NCBI GenBank assembly: GCA_020832665.1 | Contig: JAFIEG010000001.1 | Span: 1-64,000 of the forward strand | DNA length: 64,000 nucleotides | DNA from: Pararhodobacter sp. | Lineage (GTDB): Bacteria > Pseudomonadota > Alphaproteobacteria > Rhodobacterales > Rhodobacteraceae | Direction of reading: 5' to 3' | Shown here: one piece after another, positions 8,570-16,640 of the stretch | How the letters are laid out: each line of letters begins with the position of its first letter | Position numbering within the stretch: position 1 is the first letter of the stretch | Notes under the pieces: model-generated | Seen by the model: only the letters and a program-made list of their open reading frames with translations | What the model was told of the DNA's origin: nothing | Database searches by the model: none | Made by a program: the position numbers and the translations under genes

Positions 8570-9567
8570 GGCCGCCGGGCTTCTGGCTCAACCCGCCCAA
8601 GGCGCCGGGCTGGCAGGCGCGGCTTCTGGCGCCGCTGGGGGCGCTCTATGCACTGGCCACAAGGGTGCGGCTGCGCCGCCGCCCTCAAGCGCCGCCCGGG
8701 CGGCCGGTGATTTGTCTGGGCAATCTCAACGCCGGCGGCACCGGCAAGACCCCGGCCACCATCGCCCTGGCGCAGCTTTTCGCGGCGCGCGGGCGCGCGG
8801 TGCATGTCGTCTCGCGCGGCTATGGCGGGCGGTTGGCCGGGCCCTTGCGGGTTGACGAGCGCCGGCACGCGGCCAGCGATGTCGGCGACGAGCCGCTGCT
8901 TATCGCCGCCTTCGCGCCGGTCTGGGTGGCGCGCGAGCGCGCCGCCGGGGTGCAGGCGGCCTTTGATGCGGGCGCCGATCTTGTGCTGATGGATGACGGC
9001 TTTCAGAACCCCTCGCTGCGGCCCACGCGCGCGGTGGTGGTGGTCGATGCCGAGATCGGCTTTGGCAATGGCCGCTGCCTGCCCGCCGGGCCGCTACGCG
9101 AGCCGGTGCAGGCGGGGCTGAAGCGCGCCGATCTGGTGCTGGCCATCGGCGAGGCAGCGGCGCAGGCGCGTTTCACGGCGTGCTGGGGGCAGGCGCTGGC
9201 CGATGCAAGGCCGGGAGGGGTGCCGCTTTTCGGCGCGCGGCTGGTGCCGCTGGCCACCGGCATGAACTGGCGGGATCTGCCGGTGCTGGCCTTTGCCGGC
9301 ATCGGCCGGCCCGCAAAGTTCTTCGCCACGCTGGCCGCGCAGGGTGCCCGGATTCTGCGCGCGCAGGCGCTCGACGATCACCAGCCGCTGAGCCCGGCGC
9401 TGCTGGCCCGGCTCGAACGCGAGGCGCGTGGCCTGGGCGCGCAGCTTGTCACCACCGAAAAGGATGCCGTGCGCCTGCCCCTGGCGCTGCGTCGGCAGGT
9501 TCTGACGCTGCCGGTGCGGTTGGAGATCGATGCGCCCGAGCGGCTGCTGGCGATATTGGAGGGCTGA
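8566..9567 (+). CDS. lpxK: Tetraacyldisaccharide 4'-kinase
   Basis: This 333-residue enzyme phosphorylates the 4' position of the lipid A disaccharide precursor at the inner membrane. It has the P-loop [19 protein letters not shown] near residue 55, the SRGYGGRL motif, the DEPLLIA segment and [12 protein letters not shown] (the LpxK DDGFQ signature). A hydrophobic N-terminal stretch fits membrane association. Its ATG overlaps the stop of the Kdo transferase-like gene (ATGA). The longer track ORF start lies within that upstream gene and is rejected. Confidence 0.93.
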   Translation: MRPPGFWLNPPKAPGWQARLLAPLGALYALATRVRLRRRPQAPPGRPVICLGNLNAGGTGKTPATIALAQLFAARGRAVHVVSRGYGGRLAGPLRVDERRHAASDVGDEPLLIAAFAPVWVARERAAGVQAAFDAGADLVLMDDGFQNPSLRPTRAVVVVDAEIGFGNGRCLPAGPLREPVQAGLKRADLVLAIGEAAAQARFTACWGQALADARPGGVPLFGARLVPLATGMNWRDLPVLAFAGIGRPAKFFATLAAQGARILRAQALDDHQPLSPALLARLEREARGLGAQLVTTEKDAVRLPLALRRQVLTLPVRLEIDAPERLLAILEG

Positions 9568-9655
9568 TACCCAATCCGCTTGTTCATCTCGGCAGTTCGG
9601 CGGCAACGCCCTGCCCGTGCTTCCCGAAACGATCACGAGAAATCAGTGCAGTCCG

Positions 9656-10312
9656 TCAGAACGGCGCCTTGCTGCGGAAATCCAGCATCACCCCCGTTGC
9701 CGGATGCGCCAGGCGCAGGCTTTCGGCATGCAGCATCATGCGCGGATACTTCGCCGCGCTGGCGGCATCGGCATAGAGCGGATCGCCCAGTATGGGGTGG
9801 CCCAATGCCTGCATGTGCACGCGCAGTTGGTGGCTGCGCCCGGTGACGGGTTTGAGCTGCACGCGCGCATACCCGCCATGGCGGCGCAGCACCCGCCAGT
9901 CGGTGCGCGCCGGGCGCCCGCTCTGGTGGCAGACCATCTGGCGCGGCCGGTTTGGCCAGTCAACGATCAGCGGCAGTTCGATGCGCCCGCGATCCTCGGC
10001 CGGTTCGCCCCCGATCAGCGCAACATAGCGCTTCGAGATGCGTCGCGCCTCGAACTGCCGGCCCAGATGCGCCTGCGCGTGTGGGCTGAGCGCGAACACG
10101 ATCAGCCCCGAAGTGTCGAGATCGAGCCGATGAACCAGAAGGATCTGCGCGAATGCCTGTCGCAGCCTTTCGATCAGGCAATCGGCCCGATCCTCGCCGC
10201 GCCCTGGCACGCTGAGCAGCCCGGCGGGCTTGCAGGCCACCAGGATATCGTCATCGACATGCAGCAGGTGGATGGGGCCGGCGGGAGGGGCGTAGGTGAA
10301 GGTGGTGCTCAT
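9656..10312 (-). CDS. rluA: RluA-family pseudouridine synthase
   Basis: This 218-residue protein has the catalytic signature HRLDLDTSGLIVFA with the active-site Asp, and the downstream KPVTGRSHQLRVHMQALGHPILGDPLYA motif of the RluA/RluC/RluD group. There is no N-terminal S4 domain, and the length matches E. coli RluA, which modifies 23S rRNA position 746 and tRNA position 32. I start at MSTTFTY because the upstream extension runs into a palindromic intergenic repeat. It converges on lpxK. Confidence 0.85.
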   Translation of the reverse strand: MSTTFTYAPPAGPIHLLHVDDDILVACKPAGLLSVPGRGEDRADCLIERLRQAFAQILLVHRLDLDTSGLIVFALSPHAQAHLGRQFEARRISKRYVALIGGEPAEDRGRIELPLIVDWPNRPRQMVCHQSGRPARTDWRVLRRHGGYARVQLKPVTGRSHQLRVHMQALGHPILGDPLYADAASAAKYPRMMLHAESLRLAHPATGVMLDFRSKAPF

Positions 10313-10327
10313 CGGCGCGTGACTAGA

Positions 10328-10426
10328 GCATGTCGAAAAAAAATGGAAACCGGTTTTTCGCTTCTCGGACATGCGAAAATAAAAGGTTATGGCGTGTCGG
10401 GCGAATTCGAATGAGCGCGACATGCC
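10328..10426. repeat. Intergenic palindromic repeat pair
   Basis: Two neighbouring inverted repeats share the element GCATGTCG/CGACATGC. The first pairs GCATGTC (10328) with GACATGC (10368) across an A/T-rich interior. The second pairs GGCGTGTCG (10391) with CGACATGCC (10418) with one G-T pair. This resembles the short interspersed palindromes found in many alphaproteobacterial intergenic regions. The remaining bases up to 10570 show nothing I can assign. Confidence 0.6.
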
Positions 10427-10569
10427 AAAAAAGTATGATCAGAGAAAGTGAAACCGCAGCCAGAGCATGTTTGCCCGTGCCTGACCAGGCGTATTGCTTC
10501 AAACTGATATCTTCTCCAGCCTTCGGCGGGCGGACCGTCTGCCGCAGCCGCAAGCGGCACCCGATCTGC

Positions 10570-10911
10570 TTAATCCAGCGCGCGCATGAGCTTGCGTTCA
10601 AGCGGCGCCAGCACCTGGCGTAGGCTGGCGCCGCGCTTGAGCACCTGCCCCTGGGGGCCGTAAAGCGCGTATTGCCCCTGACGCTGGCGCAGCGCCGGTC
10701 GCTTCTCGATCCGGTAGAGCGGGGTTTCGGCGGTACGGCGAAAGACGCTGAACACCGCGCGCTCGCGCAGCGTGGAGATGGCATAGTCGCGCCACAGCCC
10801 CGCCGCCACGAAACGGCCATAGACCGACAGTATCGCCCCCAGTTCGCGCCGGTCGAAACTCACATCTTCCCGGGGGCGCGAGAAGCTGCCGGCTGGGGTC
10901 AGCACATTCAT
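10570..10911 (-). CDS. DUF2794 family protein
   Basis: This 113-residue protein matches the short conserved alphaproteobacterial DUF2794 family: [29 protein letters not shown], then a beta-rich [21 protein letters not shown] region and a helical Leu-rich end. Its role is unknown. I start at MNVLTPAG, which begins the conserved part, and drop ten N-terminal residues of the track ORF. Confidence 0.8.
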   Translation of the reverse strand: MNVLTPAGSFSRPREDVSFDRRELGAILSVYGRFVAAGLWRDYAISTLRERAVFSVFRRTAETPLYRIEKRPALRQRQGQYALYGPQGQVLKRGASLRQVLAPLERKLMRALD

Positions 10912-10995
10912 GGTCAAACCCTGCCGGGCGGAAGGGGGCAAATCAAGCCCCGAGCCGCCGACGAGGTGAAAAAACGACGTTCCACCGCCCCTGCC

Positions 10996-11391
10996 TCAGC
11001 CGCAGAATATCCGTACGATGCGATCGCGCCGTCTTTCGGTTTCGACATTCAGCCGGGAGGGGCTGTGATCCATCGTCACCGGATCGCCGGTGCGGAAGAT
11101 ACGCACCACGCCGCGCGCCGGGAACGGTTCGGGCAGCCGTTCGCCCACCAGATGCTGATAGCGCGAGGCGCCACAGGCATCGGGATCGTCAGATGGGCCG
11201 TTGCGCGGCCCGCGTGGTGGTCTGCGACGGGGTTGCTGATCGTTCGAGGGTGGCACGATGCGCGGCTCGCGTGGTCTCACTTCGCCAGAAGGCGGCGAGA
11301 TCCGGGTATCACGCGGCGAATCGTATGTCGGCGGCCCGTATTCGCAGGCGGCCAGGGCAAGAGTGGCGACAATCGGGATAACAAGGCGCAT
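10996..11391 (-). CDS. I78-family peptidase-inhibitor-like lipoprotein
   Basis: This 131-residue protein has a lipoprotein signal ([19 protein letters not shown]) with lipobox Cys at about position 16, a Pro/Arg-rich linker, then a C-terminal domain [14 protein letters not shown]...IVRIFCG. That domain matches the I78 inhibitor fold, with two bracketing Cys residues and the [13 protein letters not shown] motif. Relatives inhibit serine proteases in the periplasm. I start at the Met immediately before the hydrophobic signal. It is divergent from smpB. Confidence 0.82.
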   Translation of the reverse strand: MRLVIPIVATLALAACEYGPPTYDSPRDTRISPPSGEVRPREPRIVPPSNDQQPRRRPPRGPRNGPSDDPDACGASRYQHLVGERLPEPFPARGVVRIFRTGDPVTMDHSPSRLNVETERRRDRIVRIFCG

Positions 11392-11514
11392 GGACTTGCT
11401 CCATTTGCTGCTTCGTCGCTTCACACTGCCCCAGTGGCGGGCACGGCACAAGCCCGCCCGGCGGCCGCCCGCCGACTACTGGACACAACGCCGGGCAAGG
11501 GCTATCCCGCCACA

Positions 11515-11988
11515 ATGGCAAAAACGGACAACCCGAACTACAAGGTCATCGCCGAGAACCGGCGCGCGCGCTTCGATTACTTCATCGAAAGCGATGTCGA
11601 ATGCGGCATCGTGCTGACCGGGTCAGAGGTGAAATCGCTGCGCAGCGGCCAGGCCAATATCGCAGACAGCTATGCCAGCGTCGAGCAAGGTGAGCTGTGG
11701 CTGATCAACGGCTATATCGCGCCCTACAAGCAGGCCGGCATCTGGGGCCATGAAGAACGCCGCCGGCGCAAGCTTCTGGTCAACCGGCGCGAGCTGGCGC
11801 GGATGTGGGCCGCGACCGCCAAGGAGGGCATGACGCTGGTGCCGCTGGTGATGTATTTCAACCATCGCGGGCTGGTTAAGCTGAAGATCGGCATCGCCAA
11901 GGGCAAGAAACTGACCGACAAGCGCGCCACCGAGGCCAAGCGCGACTGGGACCGCCAGAAACGCCGCCTGCTGAAGGAGCATGGCTGA
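11515..11988 (+). CDS. smpB: SsrA-binding protein SmpB
   Basis: This 157-residue tmRNA-binding protein rescues stalled ribosomes by trans-translation. It shows [37 protein letters not shown] and the basic C-terminal tail [18 protein letters not shown] use the ATG at 11515; the 438-residue track ORF extends back through antisense sequence. No tmRNA gene is visible nearby. Confidence 0.95.
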   Translation: MAKTDNPNYKVIAENRRARFDYFIESDVECGIVLTGSEVKSLRSGQANIADSYASVEQGELWLINGYIAPYKQAGIWGHEERRRRKLLVNRRELARMWAATAKEGMTLVPLVMYFNHRGLVKLKIGIAKGKKLTDKRATEAKRDWDRQKRRLLKEHG

Positions 11989-12017
11989 CGCGCCCGGCCC
12001 CGCCCCGGCCCGCCTTT

Positions 12018-12734
12018 TCAGCCCGCGTCACCCGAGGCACGCCGCAGCAGGAACACACTGCGCTTCCTTGTACGGCGGGTCAGCGTCTGCACTTCGTCCT
12101 CGACTTCAAAGCCGTGCTGGCGAAACAGCGCCACGATGTCGTCGCGGTTGAGTTGGTCTCGAATCGGCTTGTTCTCCGAGGGCCAGTGACTGGCCCCCGT
12201 GGCGTAGCCGATCTCGATGATCGCATGGCCGCGGCATACACGCGCCATTTCGGTAAGCGCCTGTTTGGCCTGCGCGAAGGGTAGAATGTGGCGCAGGAAT
12301 CGGACACTGACCACAAGGTCGAAACTGCCATCGGCAAAGTTCAGGGCGGTCGCGTCGCCCTCTACCAGTTCGATGCCCTGCGCTTCATTGCCGGCGCGCG
12401 CGCGCGCTCTTTCCAGCATCGAGGTCGACGCATCCAGCCCGCAAACCCGGTCACCGCGCTGGATGTAGAACTCCATGAAACGCCCGGTCCCCACGGGGAC
12501 ATCCAGAACGCGCAGACCTTGCGGCAGCCGCTCCAGAAGGGCGCTGACTGCCGCCTGCTCGCGCTGCCAGCGCAGCTTGGTTTCACGTTCGGCGTCGTAG
12601 TATTCGGCAATGTCGCCATAGTAGACATTGCCCTTCGGCGGGTTACGCAGGAACAGCTTTCGCAAGGCCCAGCGCAGGCGCGGCAGGCGGATTCTAAGCG
12701 AGTGTAGCAATGGCGCCCTATGACCGGCAGTCAT
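12018..12734 (-). CDS. Class I SAM-dependent methyltransferase
   Basis: This 238-residue protein has a Rossmann methyltransferase core of the Methyltransf_11 type: motif I LRVLDVPVGTGRFMEFY, an acidic strand end in VCGLDAST, then VEGDATALNFADGSFDLVVS and a C-terminal sheet. The N-terminal 35 residues are basic. The substrate cannot be deduced. It is divergent from the kinase-like gene, and the pairing suggests a shared envelope or small-molecule role, by context only. Confidence 0.8.
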   Translation of the reverse strand: MTAGHRAPLLHSLRIRLPRLRWALRKLFLRNPPKGNVYYGDIAEYYDAERETKLRWQREQAAVSALLERLPQGLRVLDVPVGTGRFMEFYIQRGDRVCGLDASTSMLERARARAGNEAQGIELVEGDATALNFADGSFDLVVSVRFLRHILPFAQAKQALTEMARVCRGHAIIEIGYATGASHWPSENKPIRDQLNRDDIVALFRQHGFEVEDEVQTLTRRTRKRSVFLLRRASGDAG

Positions 12735-12918
12735 GGCGGCTTCCCTTCATGGATGGTTTCGCGCAACGCTCGGATCCTGCGGCCTTGCGGGTTGTTCCCT
12801 ATCGCCGGAACAGCACGCATTCAAGTTGCTTTGGGTTCCAATTTTGTCAAGCGATCGTTATGCTTCATCGAACTGTTACAATCCACGCATGCGCGCCTTC
12901 CCGCACTGGAAACCGATC

Positions 12919-13776
12919 ATGGCAAGAATTCACGCCGATGAAATTGAAACGGTCTCTGCCCCAACGGTGGAACAGGCTGTCATCTATGCGCAGCGCCATC
13001 ACGCCAATGCCCGGGTTCTGGAAATCGCCAGTGGCGGCCGGCGCTACTGGATGAAACAGCGCGAGCAGTACGAGACCTTTCGCAAGCGGTTGTCCAAGGG
13101 CGACGCGTCCGACGCGCTTCGCCGCGAAGGCCGGAACCTGCAAGAGCTTGCGCAAAAGGGCATCCCCGTACCCGAGATCGTTGCCAAAGCCGAGGACTAT
13201 CTGGTGGTGTCGGATTGCGGGAAGACCTTGAATGATCTGTTTCTGACCACCGAGCATCGAGGCGAGGAGGTTGCTCGGGCCTTCTCCGAAGCCGGGCGCG
13301 CGCTGGCTGATCTGCACCGCAAGGGCCTGGCACTGGGGCGTGGCAAGGCAAAGGATTTCTGCTGGGACGGCGAGCGGATATGCTTCATCGATTTGGAGGT
13401 TTCGCCGCTGCGGTTCGAACCAGCCACCTCGGGGCGCCGCAATCTGGTTAATTTCATCTTCTACAGCTATTTCGCGGCCTTCCACTTCGGTCGCGACATC
13501 GAGCCCGAGCTGCGGGCGTTCTTGCAAGGCTATCTTGAAGCCAGGGATGCGGACACGCTCGCCACGCTTGCTGCCGCGCGCCGATGGGCGCGCCGCCGCT
13601 GGTGGCTTGCCGCCCTGAGCATGCCGGTTGCGCTGTTGCGTCCGCCGAGAAAGTCACCGGATTTCAGGGCGGTCGCGCCCACGCTGATGCTGCTGACGAC
13701 CCACGAACCGCCAGAACCTGCAGCCCGGGAAAAAGATGCCCGGCAGCCGGCAGACATGTCCGCTGCGGTGCCCTGA
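12919..13776 (+). CDS. Atypical kinase-fold protein (Kdo kinase/BUD32-like) with altered catalytic loop
   Basis: This protein of about 285 residues resembles small bacterial kinase-fold proteins related to lipopolysaccharide kinases. It has a Lys in the N-lobe (RRYWMKQREQYE), a hinge-like DYLVVSDCGKTLNDLF and an ALADLHRKGLALGRGKAKDFCWDGERICFIDLE segment where the catalytic loop and DFG-equivalent lie. The expected H-G-D-L-K-x-x-N loop reads L-G-R-G-K-A-K-D, so the usual catalytic Asp is absent, while the late FIDLE Asp is kept. The C-terminal basic/hydrophobic region could touch the membrane. The start is uncertain (12889 or 12919). Confidence 0.6.
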   Translation: MARIHADEIETVSAPTVEQAVIYAQRHHANARVLEIASGGRRYWMKQREQYETFRKRLSKGDASDALRREGRNLQELAQKGIPVPEIVAKAEDYLVVSDCGKTLNDLFLTTEHRGEEVARAFSEAGRALADLHRKGLALGRGKAKDFCWDGERICFIDLEVSPLRFEPATSGRRNLVNFIFYSYFAAFHFGRDIEPELRAFLQGYLEARDADTLATLAAARRWARRRWWLAALSMPVALLRPPRKSPDFRAVAPTLMLLTTHEPPEPAAREKDARQPADMSAAVP

Positions 13777-13796
13777 AGCGCGGCAACCTGAAACCG

Positions 13797-13817
13797 GAAA
13801 AGCGCCGTCGCGGCGCT
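13797..13817 (-). terminator. Probable terminator downstream of gspF
   Basis: AGCGCCG pairs with CGGCGCT across a TCG loop. On the minus strand the stem is followed by a short T run (CTTTTCC). It lies between convergent genes, about 110 bases past the gspF stop. Confidence 0.5.
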
Positions 13818-13929
13818 GCCGTGCCGACGAACCGATCAACCAAAGCCGGTATCATGCGGTGAGCGGTCGGTGGCTGTCAGTGCGCGGCTTCTCCCGCCGG
13901 TGCCCGAAGTGCTATCCGCCAAGGCGCCA

Positions 13930-15174
13930 TCACGGGCCGACCATGGCCTGCATGTCGAAGATCGGCAACAGCACGGCCAGCACGATGGCCAGCACCACAG
14001 CCCCAACCACAACCATGGCCAGCGGCTCCAGCAGCGCGGCCAGCCGCTTGCGCCGGCTGCGCAGCGCCGATTCGGCCAGCACCGCGGCGCGTTCGGTCAT
14101 CGGCGCCAGCCGCGCCGAACTTTCCCCAGCCTGGATCAGCTGATGCGCCACCGGGTGCAGAAAGCCCAGCCGCCGCAGCGAGCCGGCCACCGATTCACCG
14201 CGCGAGAGCGCCTCTCCGGCGGCGTCGGCCTCGGCGCGCAGGGGTTCGATATCCACCACATCCGCGGAAAAGCGCAGCGCCTCGGTCAGCGGCAGGCGGC
14301 TGGCGACAACCAGCGCCAGCGTGCGCAGATACTGCGCCGCCGCCGCCATGCGCAGGAAGCTGCCGGTGACGGGCAGGCGCAGAAGCAGCCGGTCGCGCCG
14401 CCGGCGCAGCGCCGGCACCCGTGCAAAGCCCAGCGCCAGCGCCGCCAGCGCCGCCGCCAGCGCCCCGAGCGCGGCCAGATTGTTTTCGATGAAGCCGGTC
14501 ATTGCCAGCACCGTCTGGGTCAGCGCCGGCAATTCCTGGCCGGAGGATTCGAACATGCCGACGATCTCGGGGGCGACGGTGACCATCAGCACCGCGCAGA
14601 CAAGCACTGCCACGCCGGCCACGAAGGCGGGATAGATCAGCGCCGAGGCAATGGCGGCGCGGTCGCTGGCGCTGCTTTCCAGATGTTCGGCGAGGGTGGA
14701 AAAGACGCGGTCGAGATCGCCCGACTGCTCGCCCGCGCGCAGCGCCGCGGCAAACCACACCGGCAGCCCGCCGCCGGCTTGCGCCAGAGCCTCGGAGAGC
14801 GGCGCGCCCGCCATCAGCCCGGCACGGGCCTCGGCCGCCAGCCGCTCGATACGCGGCGCCGCGGCGGCCGTCTGCACCGCTGCCAGCGACGCATCGGCTG
14901 AAAGCCCCGCACCCAGCAGCACCGCCATCTGGCGGGTAAAGACGGCCAGCATGTCATGCTCAAGCCGCCGGGTGCGCCAGCCGGTGCCCTTGCGGCCGGT
15001 GCTAATGCCGCCGCCATCGGCCCCGTTGCCCCCTCCCGCGCGTGCTGTGATCTCGGCGGGCATCAACCCCATGGCGGCGATCTCGGCCGAGGCGCCGGCT
15101 TCGTCCTCGGCCACAACCATGCCGCGGCGGCGGCGCCCCTCGGAGGTAAAGGCAGTATAGGCGAAGGTCTTCAT
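13930..15174 (-). CDS. gspF: Type II secretion inner-membrane protein GspF
   Basis: This 414-residue polytopic protein begins MKTFAYTAF and has two repeated T2SSF domains (about 70-200 and 270-400). Each ends in hydrophobic helices, and the family-typical motifs FTRQMAVLLGAGLSADASL and RTLALVVASRLPLTEALRFS are present. It forms the platform that couples the GspE ATPase to pseudopilus assembly. Its start overlaps the gspE stop by four bases. Confidence 0.93.
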   Translation of the reverse strand: MKTFAYTAFTSEGRRRRGMVVAEDEAGASAEIAAMGLMPAEITARAGGGNGADGGGISTGRKGTGWRTRRLEHDMLAVFTRQMAVLLGAGLSADASLAAVQTAAAAPRIERLAAEARAGLMAGAPLSEALAQAGGGLPVWFAAALRAGEQSGDLDRVFSTLAEHLESSASDRAAIASALIYPAFVAGVAVLVCAVLMVTVAPEIVGMFESSGQELPALTQTVLAMTGFIENNLAALGALAAALAALALGFARVPALRRRRDRLLLRLPVTGSFLRMAAAAQYLRTLALVVASRLPLTEALRFSADVVDIEPLRAEADAAGEALSRGESVAGSLRRLGFLHPVAHQLIQAGESSARLAPMTERAAVLAESALRSRRKRLAALLEPLAMVVVGAVVLAIVLAVLLPIFDMQAMVGP

Positions 15175-16625
15175 GAAGTCGCGCCGATGACCCGACGCAA
15201 CTCGTCGAGCGTGGTCTCGCCGCGCGCCACCTGTTCAAGCCCGGCGCGAAACAGCGTTGCCTCCTCGCGCCCGCTGGCTGCGCGCATGGCGCTTTCCGTG
15301 GCGCCTTCGTCGATGGCTGCGCGCAGCGCGTCATCGACTTCGAGAATGTCGAAAACGCCGACACGGCCGGAAAAGCCCGTGCCCTCGCAGGCGGGGCAGC
15401 CCCGCCCCTGGCCGATACTTTCTGGCGCGTCGAGCCCCTGCGCGGCAAAGAGCGCGCGTGTTGCGTCGTCTGCCGGCTGCATCTGGCGGCACTTGCGGCA
15501 CAGCCGGCGCACCAGGCGCTGCGCCACCACCCCGCGCAAGGTGGCCGAGATCAGATAGGCCTCGAGCCCCAACTCGCGCAGCCGCACCACCGCCGAGAGC
15601 ACGTTGTTGGCATGCAGCGAGGAAAATACCAGATGCCCGGTCAGTGCCGCCTCGGCGGCCACCAGCGCCGTTTCGCTGTCGCGTATCTCGCCAACGAGGA
15701 TCACATCGGGGTCTTGCCGCAGGATCGAGCGCAGCCCGCGCGCAAAGGTCAGTCCGATTTCCGGGTTCACCTGGGTTTGCGAAATGCCGGGCAGGTCGAA
15801 TTCGACCGGGTCCTCGACGGTGAGGATGTTGCGCTCGTCACGGTCCGCCAGCCGCAGGAAGGAATAGAGCGTCGTCGTCTTGCCGCTGCCAGTGGGGCCG
15901 GTGGCCAGGATGATGCCGTTGGGCAACGCCGCCAGCCGGTGCAGTTGCGCCGATTGCGCGGCGCTCAGGCCCAGCCTGTCAAGCGCCATCAGCCCGGCGG
16001 TGCGATCCAGAAGGCGCATCACCACACGCTCGCCGTGATGGCCGGGCAGGGTGGACATGCGCACATCGATGGCGCGCCCGCCCAGCCTGAGCGCGATACG
16101 CCCGTCCTGGGGCAGGCGGGTTTCGGCGATGTCGAGCCCGGCCATCACCTTGAGCCGCGACACCACGCGCCGGCCGGGCACATCGCGGCGGTCGAAAACC
16201 GTCTGCATCGTGCCATCGATGCGCATGCGCGCGCGCAAACCGTCCTCATGCGGTTCGAGATGCAAATCCGAGGCTTCGGCGCGCACCGCGCGGCGCAGAA
16301 GCTGGTTGACGAGCTGAATCACCGGCGCCTCGGTGGCATCTTCCAGAAGGTCGCGGGCGGCGCCGGCGCGTTCGGTCTCTTCCAGATCAAAGGCCAGCTC
16401 GCTTTCGCCCTCACCGCCTCCAGCCTGCGCTCCGGCGCGGTCATAAAGCCGCGCTAGTGCCGTCTGAAAGGCATCAAGGGCCAGGGTCTCCGGCTCGAGC
16501 GGGCAGCCGGCGGCCCGGCGCGCCTCGCGCAGCCCGTTGAGCGTTGCCTCGGGCCCGGCCAGTAGCTGCGCGCCATCGAGCGCCACCTGATTGTCGCGGG
16601 CAAAGGCAAAGGACAGAAGGGCCAT
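15171..16625 (-). CDS. gspE: Type II secretion ATPase GspE
   Basis: This 484-residue cytoplasmic hexameric ATPase has Walker A ATGPTGSGKTTTLYSFL, the Asp box, Walker B IRQDPDVILVGEIRDSETA, and the zinc-binding insert with CRKC and CPAC pairs. The N-terminal domain is shorter than in classical GspE. It powers pseudopilus extension for export of folded periplasmic proteins. It lies 15 bases after gspD and overlaps gspF. Confidence 0.94.
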   Translation of the reverse strand: MALLSFAFARDNQVALDGAQLLAGPEATLNGLREARRAAGCPLEPETLALDAFQTALARLYDRAGAQAGGGEGESELAFDLEETERAGAARDLLEDATEAPVIQLVNQLLRRAVRAEASDLHLEPHEDGLRARMRIDGTMQTVFDRRDVPGRRVVSRLKVMAGLDIAETRLPQDGRIALRLGGRAIDVRMSTLPGHHGERVVMRLLDRTAGLMALDRLGLSAAQSAQLHRLAALPNGIILATGPTGSGKTTTLYSFLRLADRDERNILTVEDPVEFDLPGISQTQVNPEIGLTFARGLRSILRQDPDVILVGEIRDSETALVAAEAALTGHLVFSSLHANNVLSAVVRLRELGLEAYLISATLRGVVAQRLVRRLCRKCRQMQPADDATRALFAAQGLDAPESIGQGRGCPACEGTGFSGRVGVFDILEVDDALRAAIDEGATESAMRAASGREEATLFRAGLEQVARGETTLDELRRVIGATS

Positions 16626-16640
16626 TGGCGCGCCCCCTCG

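Noticed and set aside
13870-14901. 343-residue plus-strand ORF opposite gspF
   Set aside because: It is a shadow frame of a clear T2SS gene.
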